A stretch of DNA of 64,000 bases from Piezodorus guildinii (GCA_023052935.1 CM041298.1:24719692-24783691); one strand, 5' to 3'. Positions 44,450 to 56,385 are shown, numbered from the stretch's first letter. The notes: generated by a model from the sequence alone, not told the origin. A program made the numbers and translations.

Positions 44450-44590
44450 TCCATAATCGATTTTCTGATTCCAACATTTTTTATTAAGCTCGCTATGTCA
44501 TTGCAGAATTCAATGGGATTTAATATCATATAAGTTTCATTCTGAATGAAATAGACTGGAAAGGCTTAATGCCAATATTTTAAATATTAA
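44450..44590 (-). repeat. DINE-1-like fragment
   Basis: attaagctcgctatgtcatt, tttaatatcatataagtttc and gcttaatgccaatatttt match the family's middle. Confidence 0.6.
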
Positions 44591-44599
44591 AATTATGAA

Positions 44600-45239
44600 G
44601 TATGGAATTATGTGAGTCAGTTTAGTATGGCCAGTCCTGGGAGGGGCATGTGTGACAAATGAATAGAATAAAGAACGTTTTTAAGTAATAAAAGGTTTTA
44701 TTTTCTATCACTCTATTTTATTCGATACCATGTACTTCCAAAGATCTATTGCAATTACCTAAACTATTTGCGACACGTTCAACATACCTCGTCATATAGA
44801 ACCGTTCGACTTCCCACGATCGATAGCAGTTGAAAGTTGTTGAGAGTGAATTGCTTTGAGGCAGTAAGAACCTTGATAGCCTCCAATCAGGTAAAGCTTC
44901 CCTAATGGTTGTGGTCTCTCCCCTAAGATGGAGATTTACTTCCCAGGTTCAATATCGTAGCTAACTTGTTACAATATTACACAGCCCAGTCACACTTAAA
45001 CGAATCTTATCACTTTAAACCGTATTTAATAATGGTTGTTTAGATATTCTGATCTCTAGAAACGATGAATATACAGATATTTTAATATATATTTTTACTT
45101 TCTCATACATATATATGAAATTAGAAGAATTGCCCCCATCATCAATAAATGAGGCTACAAAGATGTATTATAAACCGTTGAAAAGCTATAAAAAATATTA
45201 TCTTCCTTCCCAATGTACAAAGTTGTAAAATGTTATATA
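44600..45239. other. Unassigned; possible old LTR
   Basis: 44640-44990 is GC-richer and its minus strand runs from a TGTAACAAG-like start to an AATAAA-bearing end near 44700; this may be a solo LTR, but no repeat partner or duplication is visible. Confidence 0.25.
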
Positions 45240-46300
45240 AATTGACAAATCGGGCATAAAATTATTACTTGCGGAGTTCCTCAAGGGTCTGTGCTATCAC
45301 CAGTACTATTCTCTATATACACAGCTGAAACTGTTGGAGCAAAATACAAAACAGCTACTGTAGCGGCCTATGCCGATGAAATACATCTGGTGGTAAATCG
45401 TTACAGTAGCTCGATGAACGCAGAAACAGCTCTACATCAGGCGGAGTAGGCTTGTAATGAGATAACAAAAAAGCTGGAGAGATTAAATATTACAGTTAAT
45501 CCCAAGGAGACCGACTGTATTATTTTTTCTTTCCAGAAGAATAAGCGCCGTCTACCAAAGACCTACGAGGTAGCGGGAATCAAAAACAAGCTGGCCAATA
45601 GGATCGTTTACCTGGACATCACCCTTGACAGACACCTCAAATTGTCCAATCACTGCCTCAAAAAGATTAGCTCGGCTAGGACCAAGTCTTATCGACTAAA
45701 TCATTTACTAACGTCACCGTATCTATCCCACCGCCTGAAAATATTAATATATAAATCATTAATTAGACCGGCCCTCCTATACGGAGCACCGATGCTAACT
45801 AATAAATCACAAACCATAGCAAAAAAGCTCCAGCAGTTTCAAAATAGAGTACTGAGACGAATAGTGAGCCGTACTTCTCTACAGAGGACGAAGACAGACC
45901 AAATACACAACACCTTCGAACTTCCGACCGTGACAGAGTTCATCTCCCGGAGACATATCAAATTCTTTGATAGTCTCCGGTACTGCACGAACCCACTGTT
46001 TAACACACTGACTCCGACAGGACGTCCACAGCGCTGGCAAGACTATGTACGGACCCTCAGACTAGACTGAGAAACCATAACTTGACTAACTGACTCAGAA
46101 AGACTAGTGAGCCCCATCACCAGACGTGACTCCCATTCGCTCCCATATACCGAACATTTTTGTATCCTCTCTCCCCTCTTATAATACATGTAATGCAGAA
46201 AAAGAGATCCCATATTCCTTCCTCTATTGCCGATTTCCAACCCCAACTCCCATGAGGCTTAGAAAAAAAAACAAACAAAAGAAACAAAAAAAACAAAACA
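45240..46300 (+). pseudogene. Jockey-like LINE (family F), RT second half and 3' UTR
   Basis: Reads GVPQGSVLSPVLFSIYTAET, AAYADEIHLVVNRYSSSMNA, LERLNITVNPKETDCIIFSF and, after one stop, a clean frame (45642-46070): YRLNHLLTSPYLSHRLKIL, SLIRPALLYGAPMLTNK, FQNRVLRRIVSRTSLQRT, PTGRPQRWQDYVRTLRLD-stop. The catalytic YADD is YADE. A 3' UTR ends in an A-rich tail at 46262-46303. Confidence 0.88.
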
Positions 46301-46524
46301 ATTATTACTGATGTAACAATTTTATGTGATCATATGTAACAATTTTTTATAGCTGTATTATTCATTACAAATCATATTTTCCAACTAAACTAAACAAACT
46401 TTTTGATTTATTATTTTTAATAAGGGCATACGTTTCAAGATACGTAGAACCCGAATAAAGAATAAATAAGGTCCGTTTATCCGCAATCCGTTACATTTCT
46501 CCGAAACTACTTGACCAATTTTTT

Positions 46525-47736
46525 ACTTTCACTTACCTATATATGGAATATATAGTAAGGGAAAGAATTGCCATCGTGAAAATTTTCGATTTCCAGTTTT
46601 CAACGAAAATACACGTTTTAGGGTCCCTTGAGTCCAAATGACCAAGTCCCGCAAAAAGGTCTTTGTCTGTGTGTGTGTGGTAATTCCAGCTCGAAAATTA
46701 TAAGACTTATGAATCTGATACTTTACATTTAAGACAACTATACGAGCGAGATGTTACAGCAACTTTTTTACAGAAATCAGGTATATTATACCATGCATTT
46801 TGCACCTATTTACGTTTTTCTCAAAAACAGATCTTAACGACTTCGATAAACTGGCTATATAGATGTAAAATTAGACAGGATTTAATATCATGTTGGTTTT
46901 ATTCTAATTGGAATAGTCGGACTGGGCTTGAATGCCAATATTTTAAATTTTCTTCTTCAAAAGTGCCTTTAATTTTGTAGTTTCTATGAAATTGACCATA
47001 TCATATGATTAGTATTGTTAAAATATAGGGAAATATATAAAATGAACGAATTCGATAACCAACTGAAGGAGAAAAGAGGAAAAATATTTTTTTAATGCAA
47101 TTATTTTTTTTTTAACTTGAGAACTATAATAATAATAATAATAATAATAGTTTGTTTTTTTTTTATTAAGATATATTACAATTTGTTTCTATATGAACAT
47201 TAGTAATAGTGATATATGATCCCATTCACACAATATATACAGTATAAAATGATAAAGTCAAATAAATATAATATATATACAAAATAAGAAAACAAACAAC
47301 AACCTATAACTGAGATAAATACAAATAAATTATATATATAGAATTAAATAATAATAAATATAAAAACAAAACAAATCAAAACATTAACCTATAACTGAGA
47401 TAAATAAAAGTTTGCAAATAGACAAACATCATTCAAACAATAATAATAATAGTAAGAAATATAATATTAATATACCGTTGGAATGTTAAAAGTTTTAGAA
47501 AAAATATTATCTTATACATACTATTGTAAAAGTTAACGTAGAGTGATGAAAAACTGATAAAACAAACTGATTGTCGAAGAAAATAATATAATAGATTATT
47601 TAATAAAACATATTCATCTTTTAAAATCAAATGTAAATAATTCTTTAAGAATTTATTTTCGTTTCTAAATTTGTTTAAAAATTCTTAAATTGATAATAAC
47701 TGAGGTAAGTGAAGGTCGTGTTTTGCACGTACTAGA
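46525..47736 (-). repeat. DINE-1-like full copy with nested LINE UTR
   Basis: Runs from actttcacttacc to gcacgtactaga; 910 bp once the insertion and its 14 bp duplication are removed. A T-run lies at each end. Its host, repeat H, has an empty counterpart at 50838-50870 that fixes both borders. Confidence 0.9.
47151..47438 (-). mobile_element. Family B LINE, 3' UTR-only insertion
   Basis: Reverse complement of the 42.91-43.20 kb UTR almost base for base, poly-A as T-run at 47155-47164. Flanked by aataataataatag at 47137-47150 and 47439-47452 (14 bp). Confidence 0.92.
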
Positions 47737-47880
47737 TTTTTTGGAATTTGTCACAGAAATACTGGAACATGCAATGTTGATCCTAACATCTTGTCGTTGA
47801 TATCAGCATGTTACTCTTCAAATGGCTATGGGTTAAAAGTGAATTAATTTAAAAAAAAAAAATCGATATTTTTGAAGATA

Positions 47881-48024
47881 AAGGAAATAATAAATAAGTA
47901 TAATATTGTATAAACTTAATATAAATAAGCTAAGTTAATTTACCGTATAATTGAGTAAACCAGGTGACTAGTTGTGTGCTCAATTTCCAGTGTAAAAGCA
48001 ACAAGCGACTTGTAATAACATTTT
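47881..48024. other. Short AT-rich stretch
   Basis: Ends in tgtaataacatttt (48011-48024), the left target duplication of the next element. Confidence 0.6.
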
Positions 48025-49191
48025 CTGGAAGGAATTAGTCCGGGTGGCGGTCATTAAATGAAACAACTAAATAGTTTCAACTATTTTATTGTTTGCCAAC
48101 GTTTCGACCCCCTTTGTGGGTCATCTTAGGGCTAAAAAGATACAAAAGAATATAATTTCAATACAATATTATATAACCTATTTAGCTAGAGAACGTCGGT
48201 ATTAAAAAATAACAGAAGAACTGTATATGTAAAAAAAAAAAAAAAAAAAAAAACTTAATTAAAATACAATGACCATATTACAATAATAAAAGTGTTATAC
48301 AGATAAAATAAAAATGTTCACTGAACAAAATTTACACAGGTATCAATAATTTACATGAAATATGAAATATAAAAATATGAAGTAGAGTGGAGATACGTAC
48401 CGCATGGTGGGAGAATGGAAACTAGGTACTGTTTGGTAGATGGGGGGTAGGTAGGATGGAAAATACGTAGGAAAAGGTAGAATGGAAAATACGTACTGAT
48501 TTATGGACAGGGTCTGACAACAATGACTAAAATTCTTAATACTACCATACAAAGAATCTATGAAATTTAACTTATGATTATAATAATGATACAGGATAAA
48601 AACAATTCTAATTTAATTCTTGGAATATCACCTATATAATAGTAAGAACAGTGATGGAAGATGTATATGGAGAAAACACTTACTGTACCTCCCAACTTAA
48701 TTATCCCTAATTCTGTTTTAGGTATCCAAAGATAACAGGGTGGAAAAAATAGTAATGGAACATTGTAAAATACACTAATTGACAAATCTTAAAGGTTGAT
48801 AAAAAAGTTAAATAAACATAAATACAAGTTGGTATAAATTGAACAGTGAAGACATTTAGAAAATTTTAAATACATAAACAAAACAAAATAAATACATATA
48901 TAGAATTATATGGATACCTAAAATATATTTAAAAAGATAAAAAAATATAAACCAACAATCAATAATAATGAAAAACAAAACAATATATATAGTGGGATAG
49001 ACAAAGAAAATATGCTACTTAATAGAGTTTAATATGTGGCTATATGTGGAGGAAATGCATTGTTTCCACAAAACCGATAAACGTTGGCAAACAATAAAAT
49101 GGTTGAAACTATTTAGTTGTTTCATTTAATGACCGCCACCCGGACTAATTCCTTCCAGTAATTCTCAACGGTCAACTAATTACATCCACAA
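48025..49191. mobile_element. Non-coding element with about 80 bp inverted repeats and a 14 bp target duplication
   Basis: 48025-48105 (ctggaaggaattagtccggg..., gtttgccaacgtttcg) is the near-perfect complement of 49075-49158. A further 33 bases follow before the right duplication tgtaataacatttt at 49192-49205. The interior is AT-rich with no gene; an A-run lies at 48233-48253. Next to the left arm the minus strand folds a 5 bp stem GACCC/GGGTC followed by GAAACGTTGGC. A long duplication of variable type plus inverted long repeats fits a Penelope-like retroelement relic better than a cut-and-paste transposon. Confidence 0.75.
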
Positions 49192-49617
49192 TGTAATAAC
49201 ATTTTATTTTCAATTTCTAAAAATCAGTTTCATAGGTTGCGTAGTCGGTTTGTCACGTAACACAGCCTTTGTAAGGCTTTTTCTTGGTGTAATGTTAATT
49301 TTAAATATGGTACATTTTCAAATATTTGTTGGACCACAGTGCTATCCAGCAGTTGTGAGCATGTGAATTTCTCTTTATCACTTTTATCTAATTACTTATG
49401 TTTATCAAGTTTGTATATACGTACCTATTCTCTACTAGATTTCCTATGTAACATAACAAACCTAGATTACAAGTCTATCACAATTACTAGAAATCACATC
49501 CGTTGAATAATTGAATCAAAACAACCCTAACATATTTGATCAAATGTTACCACGCCTCACAATCCGAAAACAGTCAGCCCTAGATTTAGTGATTGGTTAT
49601 ATTTTCGCTATATTTTT

Positions 49618-50527
49618 ACTTTCACTTACTATATATAGTAAGGGGAAGTATTGCGATCGTGAAAATTTTCGAATTCCAGTTTTCAACGGAAATACACGTT
49701 TTAGGATCCCCTGAGTCCAAATAACCAAGTCCCGCAAAAAGGTCTGTATGCGTGTGTGTGTGTGTGTCTGTGTGTCTGTGTATGTGGTAACTCCCGGGCG
49801 GAAACTGTAAGTCCTATGAAACTGAAATTTCATATTTAAGACAACTATACGCCCGAGACGTGACAAAACTTTTTTCATCAAAATGAGCTTATCAGAAGAG
49901 GCACTTTATACCATGCATTTTGCACCTTTTTTCGATTTTCTCGAAAACGGTTCCGACGATTTTGATTAAACTCGCTATATCGATGTAAAATTTAATACCA
50001 TGTAGGTTTTATTTGGATGAAAATAGTCTGACAGGGCTTAAATGCCGTTATTTTAAATTTTCTTCCCCTAAAGTACCTTTAATTTTGTAGATTCAATAAT
50101 AATAACTAGATTATCTTGTTAACGCTGATGAAAAACAGGTAAATATATAAATTGAATAAATTCGATACCAAACTAAAGTAGAAAATAGAAAAAATATATT
50201 TTGTATGCAATTTTTTGTTTTTGAACATAAGAACAGTAATATACATGTGTAATATACCGTTGGAAAGCTAAAGATTTTTAGAAAAAAAATTATCTCATAC
50301 ACAAGCTTTTAAAAGTTAATATAGAGTGATGAAATGAACATAAAACTAACTGATTATTTTAGATAATAATATAATAGATTTTTTAATGAAACACATGTTT
50401 CTATAGAAATTTAATTTGATTAATTCCTTAATAGTTTTACGTATTTTTATCTTTAACTGTACTTGAAAATTGTTTCATTGGTTTTAAAAATGGAGGTAAG
50501 TGAAAGTCGAGTGTTGCCCGCACCAGA
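49618..50527 (-). repeat. DINE-1-like element, full length (910 bp)
   Basis: On the minus strand it starts TCTGGTGCGGGCAACAC, has a subterminal ACTTTCACTTACCT, a CA-rich microsatellite in the last third and ends in the hairpin ACTTTC...CTTAC-TATATA-GTAAGTGAAAGT. T-runs flank both ends. Confidence 0.92.
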
Positions 50528-50579
50528 TTTTTTGAAGTTCTCTTGAAATTCTCGAGATTATAGAACAAGATTGAAAGGC

Positions 50580-50761
50580 AACTACTTGTAGTTTTATCTT
50601 TTCTTCTCGGTCGAATTACTCTTCAAGCTTCATTCTCTCATCCTGTTTCTCCAATCGTATCCTTTTTATGATATAGTCTACTATGTTTGTCTATTATTGT
50701 TTACTATTTTCAATAAGCAACCTTTGTAATCGACAAAAAAAAAAAAAAAAAAAAAAAAAAA
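50580..50761 (+). repeat. Probable LINE 3' UTR with poly-A
   Basis: About 150 bp of mixed sequence ends in a 27-base A-run (50735-50761). No coding; family not identified. Confidence 0.45.
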
Positions 50762-50965
50762 ATGTTACCCCTGCTCAAACTTAGAGGCCGAATAACGAAT
50801 TAAAAAAATCCGTTTGTCCGCCGTCCGCGGCATATCTTCGAAACTGCTGGGACAATTTTTTTGAAATTCGCCACAAAAATACTAGTCCATTCAACGATGA
50901 TCCTAACACCTAGACGTTGATATCAGCTGATTAGTTTTAAAATGGCGGCCAATCAAAAGGATTTT
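50762..50965. repeat. Repeat H, uninterrupted copy
   Basis: Empty-site counterpart of 46425-47880; see there. Confidence 0.7.
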
Positions 50966-51540
50966 ATTCAATAACTCAGTTATTTTTGAAGATAGAAAAA
51001 AAAATTATTAGTGTTTTTTAACCAACAAAACGCGAATAATTATATAAAAGCGAAAAAAGAAAAGAAAAAAATTGATATTTTTCACATAAATACGCTCATA
51101 ACTCAGTTATTTTTGGCGATAGAGAAAAGTATGTATAGAGTTTTAGAATCAGTTAAGCGGGATAAACAAAACGAAAAAAAAAAAAAAAAAAAAATTGAAA
51201 TCTCACTCATATATACGCTTGTAACTACGTTATTTTCTAAGATAAAAAAAGTTTATTATTGTTTTTTAATCAAAAAAACCGCGAATAATTATATAAAAGA
51301 GAAAAGAAAAAGAAAAAAAAAATGAAATCTCGCTCATATATACTCTTGTAACTACGCTATTTTCGAAGATAGAAAAAAAAGTCACTTATGTTTTTTAATA
51401 ATTATATAAAAGAGAAAAAAAAAATAGATATTTTTCACATAAATACGCTTATAACTCAGTTATTTTTGAAGATAGAGAAAAGTGTGTAGAAAAGTTTTAG
51501 AATCAGTAAAGCGCGATAAACAAAAAGAAAAAAAGTATTA
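50966..51540. repeat. Tandem array, about five 110-130 bp units
   Basis: Each unit has ataactcagttatttttg or a variant (50971, 51090, 51210, 51345, 51450), aagatagaaaaa, gcgaataattatataaaag and an A-rich spacer. Continues directly from repeat H and gives only low-complexity lysine frames. Confidence 0.85.
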
Positions 51541-52436
51541 CATGCCAATAATACAATTAAAATGAATAGATACTTTACTAGCATCAAACCAATTATCTTG
51601 AACTATGATTTACATTATACACTCGGTAACGAAAAACTAACCTTTGCCATTCACAAGTACATAGCAAATCAGGGTTCCAGGGGATCCCAGTGCTATTCTC
51701 CAAAACGTTTTTGGACCAAATAAATAAAAAAATATTGAATTTGGCTTACAACTAGCTTAGATATTGCGTTTTAAAACCAGTGGTAGTGTTATGATATAAT
51801 GCTTTGAGTTAGTGCTTTTCATATTACTCAATTGCCTATCAACAGACTTATAAACAGTTATTCCCCAATATTGTTATTTGGAAATAATAAACTATTGTGT
51901 AATAATTTGCATTGTTTTTTTATCATATATGTAATTTATTTAAGGGAATAAATTTATATGTTGGTCCTTTTTAAATTAAAAAAATCTGTTAGGGGCAACA
52001 CTCGACTTTCAGTTACCTCGACTTATAAAATCAATTTAAAAAATATTAAATATACTTCAATTTAAAAAATATTTTATGTTGATTTTACATTAAACTATAG
52101 TTTTGCTCTTTTATTCTTTAGTTAGTCATCAAATTCGTTCAACTTGTATATTTATCCGTCCGTCATCATAAAAACATGTGTTAATTAGTTTTAGTTTAAG
52201 GATTCATATTTTGTTGTTAAGGGAGATAAACTAAAACATATTAACGTTAACTAATTTAATGTTATAGTTTAAAAAAAAAGGTTAGGATTACTAGTTCATT
52301 AGTTGTTGTTTGTTATTAATTTGTAAAACTGATAAAGTGATGAAACAATATGTTCTCAAACCTTTTTAAATTAACTAAACAAGGCGCAGTCAAGTAACTA
52401 TTGCTCGCGTTAGAAAGTAAGTCACCGAATTGAACC
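51541..52436. other. Stretch with degraded DINE-1-like debris
   Basis: 51987-52180 keeps taggggcaacactcgacttt and ctttagttagtcatcaaatt, the two ends of a deleted DINE-1-like copy on the plus strand. No gene elsewhere. Confidence 0.5.
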
Positions 52437-52700
52437 ATGGAATTTAATAAACCATCTCCATTAGATGTGGATACACATAACCTTTCCGAGAGCTTTCGAA
52501 GATTTCGGACTAAGTTAGAGGTATTCTGAGTTCATATTCATAGTTCATAGCAACAGCAACTGAAAAAAAATCAAGAGAGGTGCAAGTCGCAAAACTGAAA
52601 AATTTATTGGAGTTGGATGGATTGAAACAGTACTCTTAACTATTGATCTTGATCTTAAAAAATAACTTTGCGATGATAAGCAATACAGTCTAGAAGTATA
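52437..52700 (+). pseudogene. Gypsy-type gag N-terminus remnant
   Basis: From ATG at 52437: MEFNKPSPLDVDTHNLSESF, RRFRTKLEVF, stop, then REVQVAKLKNLLELDGLKQY. This phrasing is the start of gag in K02A2.6-like gypsy elements. Short and interrupted. Confidence 0.5.
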
Positions 52701-53079
52701 GAGCTACTGGTACGGCAATAGGTTTATCTCATCCTACTGTTACTCGAGCTGGCATACAAAATAAGCAACCTGATAGGTTAAATATACAAAAAGCATAATG
52801 TAAAACTTATATTTAATTCATAGTTCAAAAAACTTATATTCATTCATAATAAAGTGATGAACAATTTGTTCTCAAAGCTTTTTAAAATGAACTAAACAGT
52901 TACTATAACATATAATTTTTAAAAATATTTAGGTTTTTTAACTAATTTACTTTTTTTATTTAAATCTAGGTTAGTTTGTCACGTTATGGTAGAAGATGTT
53001 TTAGTATGTTTTGGATTTAAAATAAGTATTAACTTAGTAACTTTCGATAAGAACTGCAATTTTCTTACGGGTTTAACAG

Positions 53080-53870
53080 AATTAAGAGAATCTACTCCTT
53101 TTATACAGCTTACATTCCACTCCATCCTCGCACTGTACTCAATACTTATGCTGATGACACGTTTGTCTTATCCGTCCATGATGAACCAACTACTGCATCC
53201 CAAATCCTTCAGTTCCACATCACAGCCATTGAAGAATGGTGTCAAAATTGGAGGATTAAAATAAATCCCAACAAATCCCCTTTAGCCTTCGTCGCAAACC
53301 GATGACTTCCTACCCTCCAGTATCCTTTAATAACACCACAATCACTCTTGTTCAAAAAATGTGTTACCTAGGTTTCCATCTTGATAAGCGCCTTAATTGG
53401 AATCCTCACAAGAGACTGAAACGACAAGAAACTGCTCGAAGATACCGATTACTACAACACTTACTAGACAGTCGTTCAAAACTTTCAGTACATTTCAAAA
53501 GACTCATTTACATCTCTATTATCCGACCTATTTAGAAAAATGAAATCGAGCTTTGGGGTTCTACTAAACCAACTAATTGCTCCCGCATCCAATCTTTACA
53601 ATCAAAAATCCTAAATGCCCCTTAATTTGTCACAAATCAACTCCTCCATAATGACCTAAACATCCCATTTGATAGATATACCTCTTTTCATTCAAAACTC
53701 CCTGTCCACACTAATCCACTTGTCCGTAATCTTTCTTCCTCAGATATTCCTGATAACCATCCGAGTCGATTGAAAAGAAGGTGGCCTCGGGACCTAAAAT
53801 AGTGAAGTGTTACCACTGGGTAGTTCTTTCTCAAGACATTTTCACGACTTTCCTTCACACTGCATATTTA
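53080..53870 (+). pseudogene. Jockey-like LINE family C, RT remnant
   Basis: Reads PRTVLNTYADDTFVLS in one frame (active site YADD kept), WCQNWRIKINPNKS, YLGFHLDKRLNWNPHKRLKR, IELWGSTKPTNCSRIQS and RLKRRWPRDLK-stop, with several frame breaks. Same family as 22.0-22.9 kb; plus-strand copy. Confidence 0.85.
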
Positions 53871-54067
53871 CTCATTGTGTTATGTTATACAGTTTTAAAT
53901 TACTGTAAATAAATAAATAAAAAAAGAGAGAATTTGAGTGGTATTAGGTCTAAAATAAATTTGATATTAATGTCGTGGTACAATGTATAGTTGGTGATAA
54001 AATAAGGCACATTATCGATTGTTTAGAGAACTTCGGATTTAATTTGATGCACTTGATGCTAAAAAAA

Positions 54068-54973
54068 CTCTGGTGCGGGCAACACACAACTTTCACTTAC
54101 CTCCGTTTTTAGAATCGATTAAAGAATTTTCAAATACAGGAAGAAATAAAAATACGTGAAACTATTAAAGAAGTAATTAAATCGAATTTATATAGAAACA
54201 TGTGTTTTATTAAAAATCTATTATATTATTATCTAAAATAATCAGTTAGTTTTATCTTCTTTTCATCACTTTCTATTAAATTTTAGAAACAGCTTGAGTG
54301 TAAGATAATTTATTTTTTTAAATCTTTAGCTTTTCAACGGTATATCATACATGTATATTACTATTCTTATGTTCAAAAACAAAAAATTGCATTAAGCAAA
54401 TGTTTTTTCTGTTTTCTCCTTTAGTTGGGTATCGAAGTCATTAAATTTGTATATTTACCTGTTTTTCATCAGCGGTAACAAGATAATATAGTTATTTCTG
54501 CAGAATCAACAAAATTAAAGGTACTTTAGAGAAAGAAAATTTAAAATATTGGCATTTAAGCCCTGTCAAACCATTTTAATCCGATTGAAACCTAAATTAT
54601 ATTAAAGCCCATTAAATTCTACATCGATATAGCGAGTTTAATCAAAATCGTCGGAACCGTTTTTGAGAAAATCGAAGAAAGGTGCACAATGCATAGTATA
54701 AAGTGGCACTTCTAGTAAGCTTATTTTGATGAAAAAGGTTTTGTAACGTCTCGGGCGTATATTTGTCTTAAATATGAAATTTCAGTTTCATAGGACTTAC
54801 CGTTTCCGCCCGAGAGTTACCACACACACACATACACACACACACAGACCTTTTTGTGGGACTTGGTTATTTGGACTCAGGGGACCCTAACATGAGTATT
54901 TCCGTTGAAAACTGGAATTCGAAATTTTTTACGATCGCAATACTTTCCCTTACTATATATAGTAAGTGAAAGT
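54068..54973 (+). repeat. DINE-1-like element, full length (906 bp), reference copy
   Basis: 5' TCTGGTGCGGGCAACAC, then ACTTTCACTTACCT; at 54825-54845 a CACACA microsatellite; 3' end the hairpin ctttcccttac-tatata-gtaagtgaaag. A-runs (T-runs on the other strand) lie at both borders. No CTRR end, which fits Helentron-type rather than classic Helitron ends. Non-autonomous: no protein. Confidence 0.92.
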
Positions 54974-56107
54974 AAAAAAAATTAGCTGTTCCCCAAAATC
55001 CGTATATCCAAATATATTTCAATATTGTCTTATATTGGTAATTTGTATCCAACTGAGGATTTATTAGCGAAACTATATAGCAATTCTGGAATATTCTATC
55101 GCTTTTATTTTATACTATCAAACTATCCTAGAGACTATTTTTTTACGTTTTTTTTTTTTTTTTTATAACAACTTTTCTATGATTGTTACAAGAATAAATA
55201 TATTTTGAGATAAGGATAGTCACCAAAGCAGGATAAACTCAACGATCGATAGATTCGTGTGTATTCAAAGGTCCTTTCAGTCTGGATGCCAAGTTAGACT
55301 GACACAAAAATCGTTAGGCCGAATAGTGTGTACGTGTGTTGGAAACAATATTATGTCGCCCTTTTCACTAGAACAAAATAATATCGATTCAGTTAATTAA
55401 TTATAACACCAAAAAAAAAAATTATTCACAATAATAAAAAATTGAATAGTTTTATATGAAATTTAGACAATTAAAGATAATTATCTCTATATGTGTGATA
55501 TGATACCGCGATTCTTGGTTTTGATGAACTTCTTTTAAATCATTGGACGAATTTTTATAAGGTTTTCAGTATCATTTAGACCATTTTTTTCCTGGTTCAT
55601 AAACAAAAAAAACATTGCTATTCAGTTTTTCTCTAGAAGGGAAAAATAAATTATCTGTAATCAAATGATCAAAAAAATATTCTTAAATTGCTAGTAGTAA
55701 TGAGAGCGCAAGATTTTAGAAAAGTTAAAATGGAATAAAAGAATCCGGACAAGATTATATAAAGTTGGTGTAAGCCCATAAACGTCCGAACATCTGTAAT
55801 TGTAACGAGGAAGGTTATGGTGGTTCAATGTATGCCACCCTACAGTATTGTACATGTTATATTATCTTCTGTATACTTTTTAGGTTTTTTTTAGGTTATT
55901 TTCGAAAATGTATTACGTACCGAATTGTAATTAAGTTGTTTAAATCAATGATAAGTTGTTTTAAATCCATAAACTAAGATAGGTATTAATTATTTTAAAT
56001 TTTATATCATTTTATGAAAAAAGATGTTTTACTGTAAACTAAATGCGATTCCCAAGAAAGCTTAATTAATCTTTTAAAATGTATCTAGATAAGATTCATT
56101 TGAGGGA
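54974..56107. other. AT-rich stretch without gene
   Basis: A T-run lies at 55148-55164. No supported frame; a few phrases near 55550-55650 recall repeat sequence at 32.3-32.8 kb. Confidence 0.45.
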
Positions 56108-56385
56108 TCACCTGTAGCATGGTGGCTAGCATAACATCCTCCTATGCCAAAGGTCACGGATTCATATCCACAGGTGGTCCTAGGATTTTTCAATGGGAGT
56201 AAAAAATACTTATTATACCGTCCCTCGTAGGGGACGTAAATACGTGGCCCCGAGTCTGTGCGATGTCAGGTACTCGTTAATGTAGTTAATGATCCCTATC
56301 CTAATAAAATCTGGATAGGCAAAATTTAGGACTCCCACTGTAGCATCGTCTGATTAGCCACAGTAGCATAAAGTGACATTAAAAT
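56108..56385 (+). repeat. SINE family 2, most complete copy
   Basis: Head ggtggctagcataacatcct with degraded B box (ggattcatatcc), body gtgcgatgtcaggtactcgt, tcctaataaaatctggatag and tail ctgtagcatcgtctgattag, ccacagtagcataaagtgac. Confidence 0.85.

Larger units (their letters stand above)
46425..47880. repeat. Repeat H, split by a DINE-1-like insertion
   Basis: 46425-46524 and 47737-47880 together match the uninterrupted copy at 50780-51000 (gtccgtttatccgc, ctccgaaactac; then gtcacagaaatactgg, gatcctaacatcttg, gttgatatcagc). Non-coding, function unknown. Confidence 0.75.

Noticed and set aside
44640..44990. Second solo LTR
   Set aside because: Ends, duplication and partner copy are all lacking; kept only as a note.
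51011..51325. Lysine-rich 104-codon frame
   Set aside because: Arises from A-runs in the tandem array.
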